The notes beneath the pieces are model-generated. The model saw only the letters and a list, made by a program, of their open reading frames with translations. It was not told where the DNA came from and ran no database searches. Positions 16,156-24,204 of a stretch of 42,998 nucleotides of DNA are shown here, piece after piece (position 1 is the stretch's first letter; every line of letters starts with the position of its first letter). A program made the position numbers and the translations under genes. The DNA lies in NCBI GenBank assembly GCA_017550315.1, contig JAFZPN010000163.1, positions 1-42,998 on the forward strand, given 5' to 3'. Source of the DNA: Clostridia bacterium (GTDB lineage Bacteria > Bacillota > Clostridia > Oscillospirales > CAG-272).

Positions 16156-18663
16156 ATGACGCATCTCTACTATATGGACGGATATCACGGCGGGATCCGG
16201 GGACACATGCCTCTCGGATGCTGGCGCGATATCTTAGATCAGCTGAATCTGCATCCGGAATGGCGGCTCAGCATCGACGTGGAGCCGATTTCCTGGGACT
16301 ATCTGAAAGCCCGCGATCCCCTGTCCTATGCCGAATTCGCCGCGCTGACCCGCGATTCTTCCGATGGGGCAAGAGTGGAGATCGTCGCGGGCAGTTACGC
16401 GCAGCCCTACGGATGGATCACGGACGGCGAGAGCAATATCCGGCATCTGACGATGGGGCTCGCCGTACTCCGCCGGCATTTCCCGTGGGTCAAAGTGGAT
16501 ACCTATGCCGTGCAGGAACCCTGCTGGACCAGCGCGCTTCCGCAGATCCTCCGGCAGCTGGGTTTCGAGCGGGCTTCCCTGAAGGACGCGTCGACAGCGT
16601 GGGGAGGCTATGCCGAGGGCTTTCCCGCCGAAACCGTCGACTGGACGGGACCGGACGGCACATCGATCCCCACGGTGCCCCGGTACGCCTGCGAGGAGCT
16701 GGTAAAGGTCTATGAAACGGAAGCCTGCGGGGCGAGTGAAGAATACGCCGAAAAATGCGTACGAGAGGGCATCCCGCATCCGACGGGGATGTACTATCAG
16801 GATCTCGGCTGGCCTGCCAGACCCGGCATGAGCGGGGAAGACGGCACCACACCTCCCCGCGTCTCTTATTCGATATGGCGCGAATACTTCGACCGCATCG
16901 CAGCGGGACCGCGTCCCGTATGGCAGCCCGGTCAGGAGATCTTCCGCGGCGCGCTGCCCTGGGGAGACCAGACCCTTGTGAAGATGGCGCGTCAGGTGCG
17001 GCGGTGCGAGATCGAAACGCTGGATGCCGAACGCCTTTGCACCGTCTCCGCCGTGATCAGCGGACAGGACAAATCGGAGCGCATGGAGGAGGTATGGGGG
17101 CATCTTCTGATGACGCAGCACCACGACGGGTGGATCTGTGCCGGGGCCGGTACGGGCGAGAACAACTGGGCCTGGAAGACGTCCGCGCAGGTTTACGCCG
17201 CCGAATTCCTGATGGACAAACTGCGCCGGGATGCTTTTGACGCTCTGATGCCATCCCCGGCAAGTCCGGACAGCGCGAAAGAAACCGTGCTCGTATTCAA
17301 CCCGCTTGCACACGAAGAAGAGCGGATCGTGCGTATTCCCATGACCGCTCCGATCGGAACGCAAGGGTTCGAGGTTTATGACAGCTCAAAGAAGCTCCCC
17401 GTGCAGGCGGTCTGTGCTCGCAGGCACCGGGACGGATCCTGGAATGCGGGACAGCTCCTTGTCCGCGTCCCGTTCTCCGGTCTGGGTATCAAGTCCCTAA
17501 ATGTTGTACCCGTTTCCGGGGAGGAATCCGATCCGCCGATCCGGGTCGAAATCACGGAGGATACGGCTGTTCTCGAAAACGACCGGATCCGGGTCCTGTT
17601 GGATCTGAAGCGCGGCGGCGTCATTCGATCCTTCACGGTCAAAGAACGGGACACCGAGCTGGTGCCTCCCGGCGCGGATTTCAACGAATACAGGGGATAC
17701 TTTATAAAAGAAGACCGTTTCTGCTCGAACACGGAGTATCCGGCGAAGGCGGAAATGGTGTACAATGGCCCGCTGGAAGCGGTTCTCATCCTGCGGGGGC
17801 GTATTGCCGACGCCCGCTTTGAACAGCGGCTGACGATTCAGGCAGGCTCGCCGTGTCTCGATATCCGCGTCCGCTTCGATTTCGGGGAAGGCTGCCTCAT
17901 CGGCGAACCGTACCGGATGCAGGGAAAAGACGGCCTTGATCCGCACCGAACCTACCATGACGGACGGTATCGCCTGAACGCATCTTTCCCAACCGCTTTC
18001 GCGCAGGAGCACATCGACAAGGACTGTGCCTATGACGTGTGCCGCAGCAAGTTTGACGACACCCATTTCCAAACATGGAACGAAATCAAGCACAACATCC
18101 TGGTGCACTGGGCGGACGTCTCGGACGATGAACAGGGGCTGTGCGTCTTCTGCGACCACACGACGGCCTATATCCACGGAGGAGGATCCCCCTTCGGCCT
18201 GGCTCTCGCATGGGGATATGACGCGGGCTTCTGGTGGGGACGGCGCACCCTGAAAGGTTCTCACGAGCTGCGCTACCGCATCATGCCGCATGCGGGCGAC
18301 TGGCAGGACGCGGGGCTGTGGCATGCATGCGAACGGTTTCTGCACCAGCCGATCGCCGCGCGAAGCCCCCGGCCGGACGCATTGCCACCCTTTTCCCTTG
18401 TACAGATAGAGTCACCGGGCGTCGATCTCGGCGCGCTGTACCGGCAGGACGGACAAACCTATCTGCGCATTTTCAACGCAGGCGCGGCGAAGACCGGCCG
18501 GTTTTCGCTGGACGCGCGCCTGTTCTCCGAGGTCGCGGAAACCGCTCCGGACGGCAGAATTACGGGCGGGGAAGTACGGCTGGATCGTGAAGGTGACAGG
18601 CTGAATGTCGAATCCGATCTGCCTCCGTTCGCCATACGCACATACCGGCTTGAAGAGGCCTGA
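16156..18663 (+). CDS. GH38-type alpha-mannosidase-like protein with divergent active site
   Basis: An 835-residue cytoplasmic protein built like family 38 alpha-mannosidases: N-terminal barrel (to about 240), helical middle with LMTQHHD (H322, H323, D324), and a beta-sandwich C-terminus. The HHD motif contributes one zinc ligand in true GH38 enzymes. The other expected motifs are altered. The N-terminal HxD zinc motif is replaced by MDGYHGGIRGHMP, and the segment aligned to PDxFGxS..LPQIL reads VQEPCWTSALPQIL, which puts Gln or Glu where the nucleophile Asp is expected. It may be a distinct clade with another reaction, or inactive. The start at 16156 follows AAGGAG. It belongs to the surrounding glycan-use genes. 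Confidence 0.75.
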   Translation: MTHLYYMDGYHGGIRGHMPLGCWRDILDQLNLHPEWRLSIDVEPISWDYLKARDPLSYAEFAALTRDSSDGARVEIVAGSYAQPYGWITDGESNIRHLTMGLAVLRRHFPWVKVDTYAVQEPCWTSALPQILRQLGFERASLKDASTAWGGYAEGFPAETVDWTGPDGTSIPTVPRYACEELVKVYETEACGASEEYAEKCVREGIPHPTGMYYQDLGWPARPGMSGEDGTTPPRVSYSIWREYFDRIAAGPRPVWQPGQEIFRGALPWGDQTLVKMARQVRRCEIETLDAERLCTVSAVISGQDKSERMEEVWGHLLMTQHHDGWICAGAGTGENNWAWKTSAQVYAAEFLMDKLRRDAFDALMPSPASPDSAKETVLVFNPLAHEEERIVRIPMTAPIGTQGFEVYDSSKKLPVQAVCARRHRDGSWNAGQLLVRVPFSGLGIKSLNVVPVSGEESDPPIRVEITEDTAVLENDRIRVLLDLKRGGVIRSFTVKERDTELVPPGADFNEYRGYFIKEDRFCSNTEYPAKAEMVYNGPLEAVLILRGRIADARFEQRLTIQAGSPCLDIRVRFDFGEGCLIGEPYRMQGKDGLDPHRTYHDGRYRLNASFPTAFAQEHIDKDCAYDVCRSKFDDTHFQTWNEIKHNILVHWADVSDDEQGLCVFCDHTTAYIHGGGSPFGLALAWGYDAGFWWGRRTLKGSHELRYRIMPHAGDWQDAGLWHACERFLHQPIAARSPRPDALPPFSLVQIESPGVDLGALYRQDGQTYLRIFNAGAAKTGRFSLDARLFSEVAETAPDGRITGGEVRLDREGDRLNVESDLPPFAIRTYRLEEA

Positions 18664-18717
18664 TTCTCACCGTTTGGCCCGGCTTTATCGCGGAGACGAA
18701 AAATCTCGGAGGGAAGA

Positions 18718-18849
18718 ATGAAAAACGATGCCTTCGATGGCTCGATGTCCCGGGAGGTACTGGAAAGCTACCTGTCCCGCGCCGTCACCCATACCGGCCT
18801 GACCTATGACAACCACGCACCGAGGTGTTATTCCTTCTTTTCAAAATGA
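18718..18849 (+). pseudogene. 5' fragment of an unrecognised gene after GH38
   Basis: An ATG at 18718 with a good ribosome binding site (CGGAGGGAAGA) opens 43 codons that read like the start of a real protein (SMSREVLESYLSRAVTHTGL) and then stop after a sequence break near 18820. It lies 54 bases after GH38, so it was probably the next gene of that operon. The rest of the gene is missing. I do not recognise the family with certainty. Confidence 0.5.
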
Positions 18850-18898
18850 GGTTGCATGAGGAAACATTTCGTGAGCGTATTGTTGTGTATATTTCCAA

Positions 18899-19785
18899 TC
18901 AGTCCCCGATCTCACAGAACACGCCTTCGCCGCAGGCAAGCTCGATTGCGATATCTCCATCGGCGTCGGGTTCGATACGGGAGGACACGCCGTTCTGCCA
19001 GAGTGTGACGGGGGCATCCGTCCTGATCCGCGCGGACGCGGTGCGTTTTCTCTGAAGCTCCTCACAGTTCACGACCGTGAAGGCGTATTTCCCATCCGCG
19101 TTCGTGAAGCACCCGATGAGAAGCTGGTGCTCGCTGTCGATATCAGGGAGGACCCCGCTGAAATCGTACGGGTTGTCAAAGCGCATGAACGCGTTGCGGT
19201 TTGAGGTCCCGGCACCCAGCGAAAACGCGCCGAGCCACTTGGGATAACGCGCGAAGGCTTCGTCAAGGGCGGCGAATTCTCCGTTGATCCTCTGCGCGGC
19301 GTACCAGCGTTCCGTCGGGCTGAGATCGTGATCGATCAGCGCGGGTTGGAAGTCCTCCGTGTCGCTGTAAGGGGTCATATACGTGAAATAGCCAGCTTCC
19401 GATGCGCCGAACGAACGGATGCACCACATCTGCCATTCGATATCATACTCGCTGGGCGTCCTCTTCCACGGCGCAAAGCACACGCTCTGCAGGTAAACGC
19501 CGAACGGGATTTCCCGCTTTTGGCATTCGGTCGCAAAGATTTGGAGGTTTTCCATGTAATCGCCGTTCAGACCGCTCGGATTCAGGGGATAATGGTCGAA
19601 GGACGCCCATGTAACGGGAACGGTTTCAAAGAATTCCTCCACATGCTTCCGATCCCAATGGTACTTCCCGTATTCGTCCTTCTGATCGATCATCCGGAAC
19701 ACGTCATAGATCGGCTTCGGCGCGTCCAGCTCCGGGCCGTCTTCCTTTCTGCGCCACAAACCGAGGTTCAGCCCGCCTGTAACAG
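18899..19785 (-). pseudogene. 3' fragment of a TIM-barrel glycosidase-like gene
   Basis: On the minus strand about 295 codons read as well-formed protein, from GLNLGLWRRK to a normal stop at 18899. Recognisable pieces are PKPIYDVFRMIDQ, TWASFDHYPLN, PFGVYLQSV, GYFTYMTP and DLSPTERWY. They resemble the C-terminal half of uncharacterised beta-galactosidase-like barrel proteins. The N-terminal half is absent: at about 19770-19785 the sequence runs into the start of an unrelated dehydrogenase gene. The open frame continues to 20302 only by chance, antisense to the next lipoprotein. It is probably not translated as a functional enzyme. Confidence 0.6.
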
Positions 19786-19857
19786 CCGCCGCGCGATGCA
19801 GCCGAACCCCCGGTCCGCGCCGGTCACAAGGGCGGCGGGAAGAGCATGATAGGACAT
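19768..19857 (-). pseudogene. N-terminal stub of a short-chain dehydrogenase
   Basis: From the ATG at 19857 (minus strand) 29 codons encode AALVTGADRGFG and ARRLLQAG, the glycine-rich NAD(P)-binding start of an SDR enzyme. The frame ends at a TGA where the sequence joins the glycosidase fragment. The gene was truncated by a deletion fusing it to that fragment. Its promoter is still intact. Confidence 0.65.
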
Positions 19858-19889
19858 GACGGTACCTACGGTCGGATGGATTTGACTGT

Positions 19890-19918
19890 ATTTTACCATT
19901 TCGCGTGACCGTACGCAA
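19890..19918 (-). promoter_or_regulatory. Surviving promoter of the truncated dehydrogenase
   Basis: On the minus strand TTGCGT (19918-19913), 17-base spacer, TAAAAT (19895-19890) with TGG extending the -10. It would transcribe the dehydrogenase stub and the glycosidase fragment. Confidence 0.5.
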
Positions 19919-20029
19919 GGGGGAAGACGGAAACCGGTTGAAATGTGAGAGAATATCGAAGAATCCGTTCGCCGTGCTGACAACGGCGAGGAGGAGATAT
20001 TTGAGGCGACTGTAAACGCTCGATTTTGA

Positions 20030-20058
20030 TTGACAGGGATCGGATTCTGTGATACAAT
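20030..20058 (+). promoter_or_regulatory. Promoter of the second solute-binding lipoprotein
   Basis: TTGACA at 20030-20035, 17-base spacer, TACAAT at 20053-20058, with TGA just before the -10. Transcription starts near 20065, about 29 bases before the ATG. Confidence 0.75.
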
Positions 20059-20093
20059 AGCGGTATCGATAAAGAAACGGAAGAGGAACCTTC

Positions 20094-21578
20094 ATGCGAA
20101 AACATGTCTCCATCCTGCTCTCCGCCCTGCTTCTGGCGGCATCTCTCCATTCCTGCGCAGGGAGTGAGCCGGATCCCGCTGTGCCCGCTTCCGATCCCGT
20201 CCCCCAAATAGCTTCCGAAACCGTTCCCGAAACGGAGCCTGACCGCGCGCATACCCCGGATAGCCTGCCCGCACTGGATTTCGGCGGCGCGACAACGGTC
20301 ATTCACGCCCGCGGAGACAACGAATCCCTTTCCGAAATCTATTCCGAGGAGCTGAACGGCGAAGCGGTCAACGACGCGATCTTTGAAAGAAATGTCTCCG
20401 TGGAAGAGCGGCTGAATGTCTCCCTCCAATGCTTTGCCGGGGACGGCTGGGAGAACTATGACAACACGGTATCCGCCATCCGCGCCTCGATCCAGTCCGC
20501 CGACGGCTCTTATGACATCGTCGCGGGCTGGTCTTCCCGCATCCCCGCCCTCTCTCTCGAAGGCGTCTTTCTGGATCTGAACGGGATGAATTATCTCGAT
20601 CCCGGACAGAACTGGTGGAATGCCTCCGCGATCCGGGAGCTGCAGGTCGGAAACCGGCTCTATTTCGTCACCGGCGATATCGCGAAGACCATGCTTTCCT
20701 CCATGTGCGTTTACGTCTTCAACCAGAAAGTGGCGGAAGACAACCATGTGGAGAATCTCTACGAGGTCGTGAGAGAACATCGCTGGACCCTCGATTATGT
20801 CTATGCGCTGACCTCGCAGCTCTACCGAGATCTCAACGGAAACGGAGAAAAGAACCTGACGGATTTCTGGGGCCTTGTGACCTCCTGCATCAACGATGCC
20901 GACGCCTATATGCAGGGCTCCCTCGTCTCCATGATGACCCGTGACGAGGAGGGCTGGCCCGTTCTTTCCGTAGACGAGGAACAGCTCGCCGATCTGGTCT
21001 CGAAGGTGTACCGGCTGGACTGGGAGAATCCCGGCTGTTACGCGATCACGGATGCCGAAACAAACGTCCGGGATACCATCGCGCAGGACAAGGCGCTTCT
21101 GGCTTCCACACGGCTTGCGATGGTCGTCGGCTCTCTCGGCGATATGGAAAGCGACTACGGCGTTCTTCCTTACCCCATGCTGAACGAGGCGCAGGAATCC
21201 TACGGCACTCGCGTGCAGGACGCGCTTTCCCTCTGGTGTATCCCGATCGACGCGAAGGATCCCGATCTGTCTGCCGCCGTGATGGAAGCGCTCGCCGCGC
21301 AGTCATGGCGCACCGTCACGCCCGCCTACTTCGACATCGCGCTGAAATCCCGTTACTCCCGCGATCCCGAGACCTCCGCGATGATGGATCTCATCAAGGA
21401 CAGCGTCTACATCAACTTCGAGTCGCTGTACAACCGGGCTATCGGCCAGCCGTGGTTTGTGCTCCGCAACCTCATGCCGCAGAAGGACAAGAACTTTGCC
21501 TCCTATTGGGCATCGAACAAAAAACTGCTCGCGAAGAATCTCGATAAAGCCATCAAGAAGCTGAAAGACCTCGACTGA
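20094..21578 (+). CDS. Orphan extracellular solute-binding lipoprotein, paralogue 2
   Basis: A 494-residue lipoprotein of the same length and build as the one at 14563: signal peptide ending LHSC (Cys21), acidic linker ending in ETEPD, then NGEAVNDAIFERN and EERL matching the paralogue, and an EF-hand-like loop DLNGNGEKNLTD at residues 246-257. It is a type I solute-binding protein, probably for an oligosaccharide. It has its own promoter and terminator, so it is monocistronic and lacks permease genes. Overall similarity to the first copy is low apart from these motifs, so the duplication is old or the copies were acquired separately. Confidence 0.8.
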   Translation: MRKHVSILLSALLLAASLHSCAGSEPDPAVPASDPVPQIASETVPETEPDRAHTPDSLPALDFGGATTVIHARGDNESLSEIYSEELNGEAVNDAIFERNVSVEERLNVSLQCFAGDGWENYDNTVSAIRASIQSADGSYDIVAGWSSRIPALSLEGVFLDLNGMNYLDPGQNWWNASAIRELQVGNRLYFVTGDIAKTMLSSMCVYVFNQKVAEDNHVENLYEVVREHRWTLDYVYALTSQLYRDLNGNGEKNLTDFWGLVTSCINDADAYMQGSLVSMMTRDEEGWPVLSVDEEQLADLVSKVYRLDWENPGCYAITDAETNVRDTIAQDKALLASTRLAMVVGSLGDMESDYGVLPYPMLNEAQESYGTRVQDALSLWCIPIDAKDPDLSAAVMEALAAQSWRTVTPAYFDIALKSRYSRDPETSAMMDLIKDSVYINFESLYNRAIGQPWFVLRNLMPQKDKNFASYWASNKKLLAKNLDKAIKKLKDLD

Positions 21579-21655
21579 TTCTTAACGCAGCAGCTCGGCG
21601 TGTCCCCTCCTGCCGTCGAAGAAAAAAGGATTTAGGAAGGGAGATCATCAAAAAT

Positions 21656-21693
21656 CGGGCAGGGAGCGTAAAACCTCCCTGTCCGTTCTTTTT
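21656..21693 (+). terminator. Rho-independent terminator of the second lipoprotein gene
   Basis: An 11-bp stem with one G-U pair (21656-21666 with 21675-21685, loop CGTAAAAC), followed by TTCTTTTT. Nothing else is visible in the gene-free stretch 21579-21866. Confidence 0.8.
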
Positions 21694-21866
21694 GTATGGA
21701 CAACGGAATCGGATCGTCCGTTGTGTGCCGAAGCGAAAGAGGAAACCTCACGAGAAGGAAAACCTGTCAAAGGATGTGATCTCTGACCGTCTTTTGATTC
21801 TAACGCCTGTCCGCGGCGGAAAGGGGATGCGGGGGATGGACCGGTGAGAGCATCAAAAACCGGAAA

Positions 21867-22061
21867 TTACAGAGCTTCAAACTTCTCTTTTTTGCGCTTG
21901 CAACGCGGGCAGCGCCAGTCATCTGGTAAATCCTCGAATTTTGTTCCCGCGGGGATATCATGCTTCGGATCGCCCTTTGCCGGATCGTAGATATCTCCGC
22001 AGGGGCAATTGTAACGTCCGTCACCGAGACTCACCGCATCGAGCTTGTCATTTTCTGCCAT
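21867..22061 (-). CDS. Rubredoxin with a CxC first knuckle
   Basis: A 64-residue electron carrier. The start is the ATG at 22061, preceded by AAGGAGG on the minus strand. The C-terminal half is normal ([12 protein letters not shown]), with the second CxxC and the usual Glu-Asp-Leu-Pro loop. The first knuckle reads [11 protein letters not shown]: the two cysteines are separated by one residue instead of the usual two (codons TGC CCC TGC). If both bind iron the site must be strained; otherwise one ligand differs. It lies 13 bases after a metallo-hydrolase/rubredoxin fusion and is likely co-transcribed with it. Confidence 0.85.
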   Translation of the reverse strand: MAENDKLDAVSLGDGRYNCPCGDIYDPAKGDPKHDIPAGTKFEDLPDDWRCPRCKRKKEKFEAL

Positions 22062-22074
22062 CTTTATTTCCTCC

Positions 22075-23016
22075 TTATGCCTTATTGAACTTTTCCTTCG
22101 GCTTCTTACAGCGAGGGCACTTCCAGTCATCCGGGAGATCCTCGAAGGCGACGCCGTCATGCTCCGCCGGATCGTAAACATAGCCGCAGATCGAGCAGAC
22201 GTATTTGCCGCTGGCTTGGCTTGCCGAGAAATCCACCTCCGCGAGCACCGTCGGCACCGGATTGTCCAGATCGATCACGCGCTTTGCCTCCAGATTTTCA
22301 TATCCCTGCGGCGTGTGGGTCCCGCAGTAAACCGTCGGATGATTGCGAACGAACTCCCGGACGCGGTCAAGCGTCTCGCGCGCCGCGGATATATCCTCAA
22401 ATACCACCGAGAGCTTGTTCTCATACAGCGCTTCATCCATGTAGGTGATGTCTCCGTGGAGCATATAGCAGAGGCCGTCGTTTTCTGCGATGACGATGCT
22501 GTTGCCGTTCGTGTGGCCTTTCGCCTTGATGTAATAAATCCCATCCGCGATCTTCTGGCTTTCCGGGAAGTTGTAATACGCGCCGCTCTCGAACGTTACG
22601 GGGACGATATTGTCGAGCCCTTTCAGCTCATCCGCGTCGATTTCGTCCGCGTTCACGTAGATCTTTGCGTTCGGGAAAGACTTCAGCTCCCCTGAATGGT
22701 CGTTGTGCTTATGCGTCAAAAGGATCTTCGTGACCTGCTCCGGCTTGTATCCGAGCGCAGCGAACGCTTCTATATAACTGCAGATGTCTTTTCCGGTAAA
22801 GATCGGACTGTTTTCGTCCGGCACTTCCTCGGGCGTTCCGGCCGGTAATCCGGTATCGACAAGAATGACCTCATCGCCGGTATCGATCAGGTAGTTCTGC
22901 AGACTGCCGCGATAACGGATGTTCTTGTCGAACTTGTCCATGCCTTCCTCTCCGCCGAAGATGAAAGGTTGGGTATAAAACCCGTCTTTTCTGAATTTTA
23001 CCGCTTTGATCTCCAT
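22075..23016 (-). CDS. Metallo-beta-lactamase fold hydrolase fused to a rubredoxin domain
   Basis: A 313-residue cytoplasmic protein. Residues 1-265 form an MBL-fold domain with all metal ligands in place: THKHNDH (H102, H104, D106, H107), then GHTNG, LHGD and CGTH. This is the zinc-hydrolase pattern (lactonase/glyoxalase type), not the HxExD pattern of flavodiiron oxygen reductases. Residues about 271-313 are a complete rubredoxin ([12 protein letters not shown] ... WKCPRC). The fusion implies electron delivery to or through an MBL active site, or use of rubredoxin as an iron sensor. Start at 23016 with GGAGGT upstream. It is the third gene of a minus-strand redox cluster. Confidence 0.88.
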   Translation of the reverse strand: MEIKAVKFRKDGFYTQPFIFGGEEGMDKFDKNIRYRGSLQNYLIDTGDEVILVDTGLPAGTPEEVPDENSPIFTGKDICSYIEAFAALGYKPEQVTKILLTHKHNDHSGELKSFPNAKIYVNADEIDADELKGLDNIVPVTFESGAYYNFPESQKIADGIYYIKAKGHTNGNSIVIAENDGLCYMLHGDITYMDEALYENKLSVVFEDISAARETLDRVREFVRNHPTVYCGTHTPQGYENLEAKRVIDLDNPVPTVLAEVDFSASQASGKYVCSICGYVYDPAEHDGVAFEDLPDDWKCPRCKKPKEKFNKA

Positions 23017-23045
23017 GTTTATACCTCCATGTTAAACTCCAAAAT

Positions 23046-23080
23046 ACCGGCATGCCTCATCGCATCGGAGGTATGCCGGT
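23046..23080 (-). other. Intercistronic hairpin before the MBL-rubredoxin gene
   Basis: A 13-bp inverted repeat with one G-U (23046-23058 with 23068-23080) lies between the winged-helix gene and the MBL gene. On the minus strand it is followed by ATTTT only, so it is a weak terminator or an mRNA-processing hairpin. Confidence 0.55.
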
Positions 23081-23099
23081 CATTGAGGCATTTATGCCG

Positions 23100-23282
23100 T
23101 CATTTTTCAGCCGGTTTCCACTTGCACCGGACGGGGGATACAATGGAGCCTTCCTTTTTCATCTCTGCCATCGCCTTGTCGACGACTTTCCGATCCAGCC
23201 CGGTGAGTTCTGCGATCTTACCGGCATTCAGAGGTTCTCCGGCCTTTCGCATAGCCTCGAGAATCTGTTCCTTTTCACTCAT
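23100..23282 (-). CDS. Small winged-helix DNA-binding protein
   Basis: A 60-residue protein (MSEKEQILEAMRKAGEPLN...) with a helix-turn-helix in residues 15-45 (AGKIAELTGLDRKVVDKAM) and a short basic wing; it resembles stand-alone MarR/ArsR-like or FeoC-like winged helices. I use the ATG at 23282 because AAGGAG lies eight bases upstream; a GTG three codons earlier would overlap it. First gene after the promoter at 23354-23381, so probably an autoregulator or accessory factor of the MBL-rubredoxin operon. Confidence 0.75.
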   Translation of the reverse strand: MSEKEQILEAMRKAGEPLNAGKIAELTGLDRKVVDKAMAEMKKEGSIVSPVRCKWKPAEK

Positions 23283-23353
23283 GATAACCACTCCTTATCA
23301 AGTATTCATCGCCGTTGCCGCGCACTGTATCATTGTGTGCAGCAACTGATTTC

Positions 23354-23381
23354 ATTATATCCCCGGAGGCAGGATTTTCAA
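23354..23381 (-). promoter_or_regulatory. Promoter of the winged-helix / MBL-rubredoxin operon
   Basis: Minus strand TTGAAA (23381-23376), 16-base spacer, TATAAT (23359-23354), giving a leader of about 65 bases before the winged-helix gene. Confidence 0.65.
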
Positions 23382-23400
23382 TTCAGAATACCGTTTCATT

Positions 23401-23415
23401 CTCTCAAAATGAGAG
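23401..23415. promoter_or_regulatory. Inverted repeat near the TetR gene end, candidate operator
   Basis: CTCTCAAAATGAGAG is a 5-5-5 inverted repeat 20 bases upstream of the -35 box of the operon promoter; a partial further copy (CTCTCATTT) lies at about 23430. A likely binding site for the adjacent TetR protein, by position only. Confidence 0.4.
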
Positions 23416-23436
23416 AAATGCGGAAAATCCTCTCAT

Positions 23437-23985
23437 TTACAGAAGATATTTTCTCAGCGGTTCCGGAACCGACTGCTCATAGACCTCCGCGATTTCCTCT
23501 ATCGTCGTATCGATCTGTCCCAGAATCCACTCGCAGGCAAGACCGACAATGCCGTGACAATACATTTTTACCACCATCATTTCCTCATGTGTCAGCTCCT
23601 GACTGCCGTTGACGGAAAGAATGTACTTTTCCAGAACAGCACAATTGATCTCCGTCATATATCGCATGAAGGAATCATGACCCGAAGTGTGCTGCAGCAG
23701 GTTCGTGAGATAGTCCTTGTTCTCGAAATACAGACGAGCTCCGTCATAAAGCGTCTGCTTCCATGGATAATCGTCCTCGCCGACCTGGTCCACGATTTCG
23801 GCAACGGATCTGGCGTGTTCCCATGCAATCAGATCATATTTATCCTTAAAATGCCGGTAAAAGGTTGCCGGCGAATATCCGCAGTTTTCGACGATCTCCT
23901 GGATGGTGATCTTATCAATGCTTTTTGTCGCCGCGAGTTCCTGAAAAGAAGCTGCGAGGATCTCTTTTGGTGTTTTGCGTTTCAT
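23437..23985 (-). CDS. TetR-family transcriptional regulator
   Basis: A 182-residue TetR protein: HTH in residues 5-48 (KEILAASFQELA, TIQEIVENCGYSPATFYRHF), followed by a helical ligand-binding region of the type seen in DhaS-like regulators. The ATG at 23985 is preferred over an in-frame GTG at 23994 because AGGTGA lies at the right distance from the ATG. It lies immediately upstream of, and in the same direction as, the winged-helix/MBL-rubredoxin operon, whose promoter region carries an inverted repeat. It probably represses that operon. The stretch 23986-24204 upstream shows no gene. Confidence 0.85.
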   Translation of the reverse strand: MKRKTPKEILAASFQELAATKSIDKITIQEIVENCGYSPATFYRHFKDKYDLIAWEHARSVAEIVDQVGEDDYPWKQTLYDGARLYFENKDYLTNLLQHTSGHDSFMRYMTEINCAVLEKYILSVNGSQELTHEEMMVVKMYCHGIVGLACEWILGQIDTTIEEIAEVYEQSVPEPLRKYLL

Positions 23986-24204
23986 GTCATTCACCTGTAA
24001 CGAAAGTTTCCTGTCAATCCGGAATCATGATACCTCTGGGAGTCGTTCCTTTACGAATCTGCATGATCGTTCTATTTTCTTCGTTTCTGCGGATGTGAGA
24101 TCATATACTGCTTGGATTCGTGTCTTACGGTTATTTCAAATTCACGCCCCGCGTGTGAGGAGCGACCCGGGGACATCCTGTAAGCCCCTTCAGCCGCAGC
24201 CGGA

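Noticed and set aside
19800-20302. Extension of the minus-strand glycosidase fragment towards 20302
   Set aside because: The extension has no protein-like features and runs antisense to the signal peptide and promoter of the second lipoprotein.
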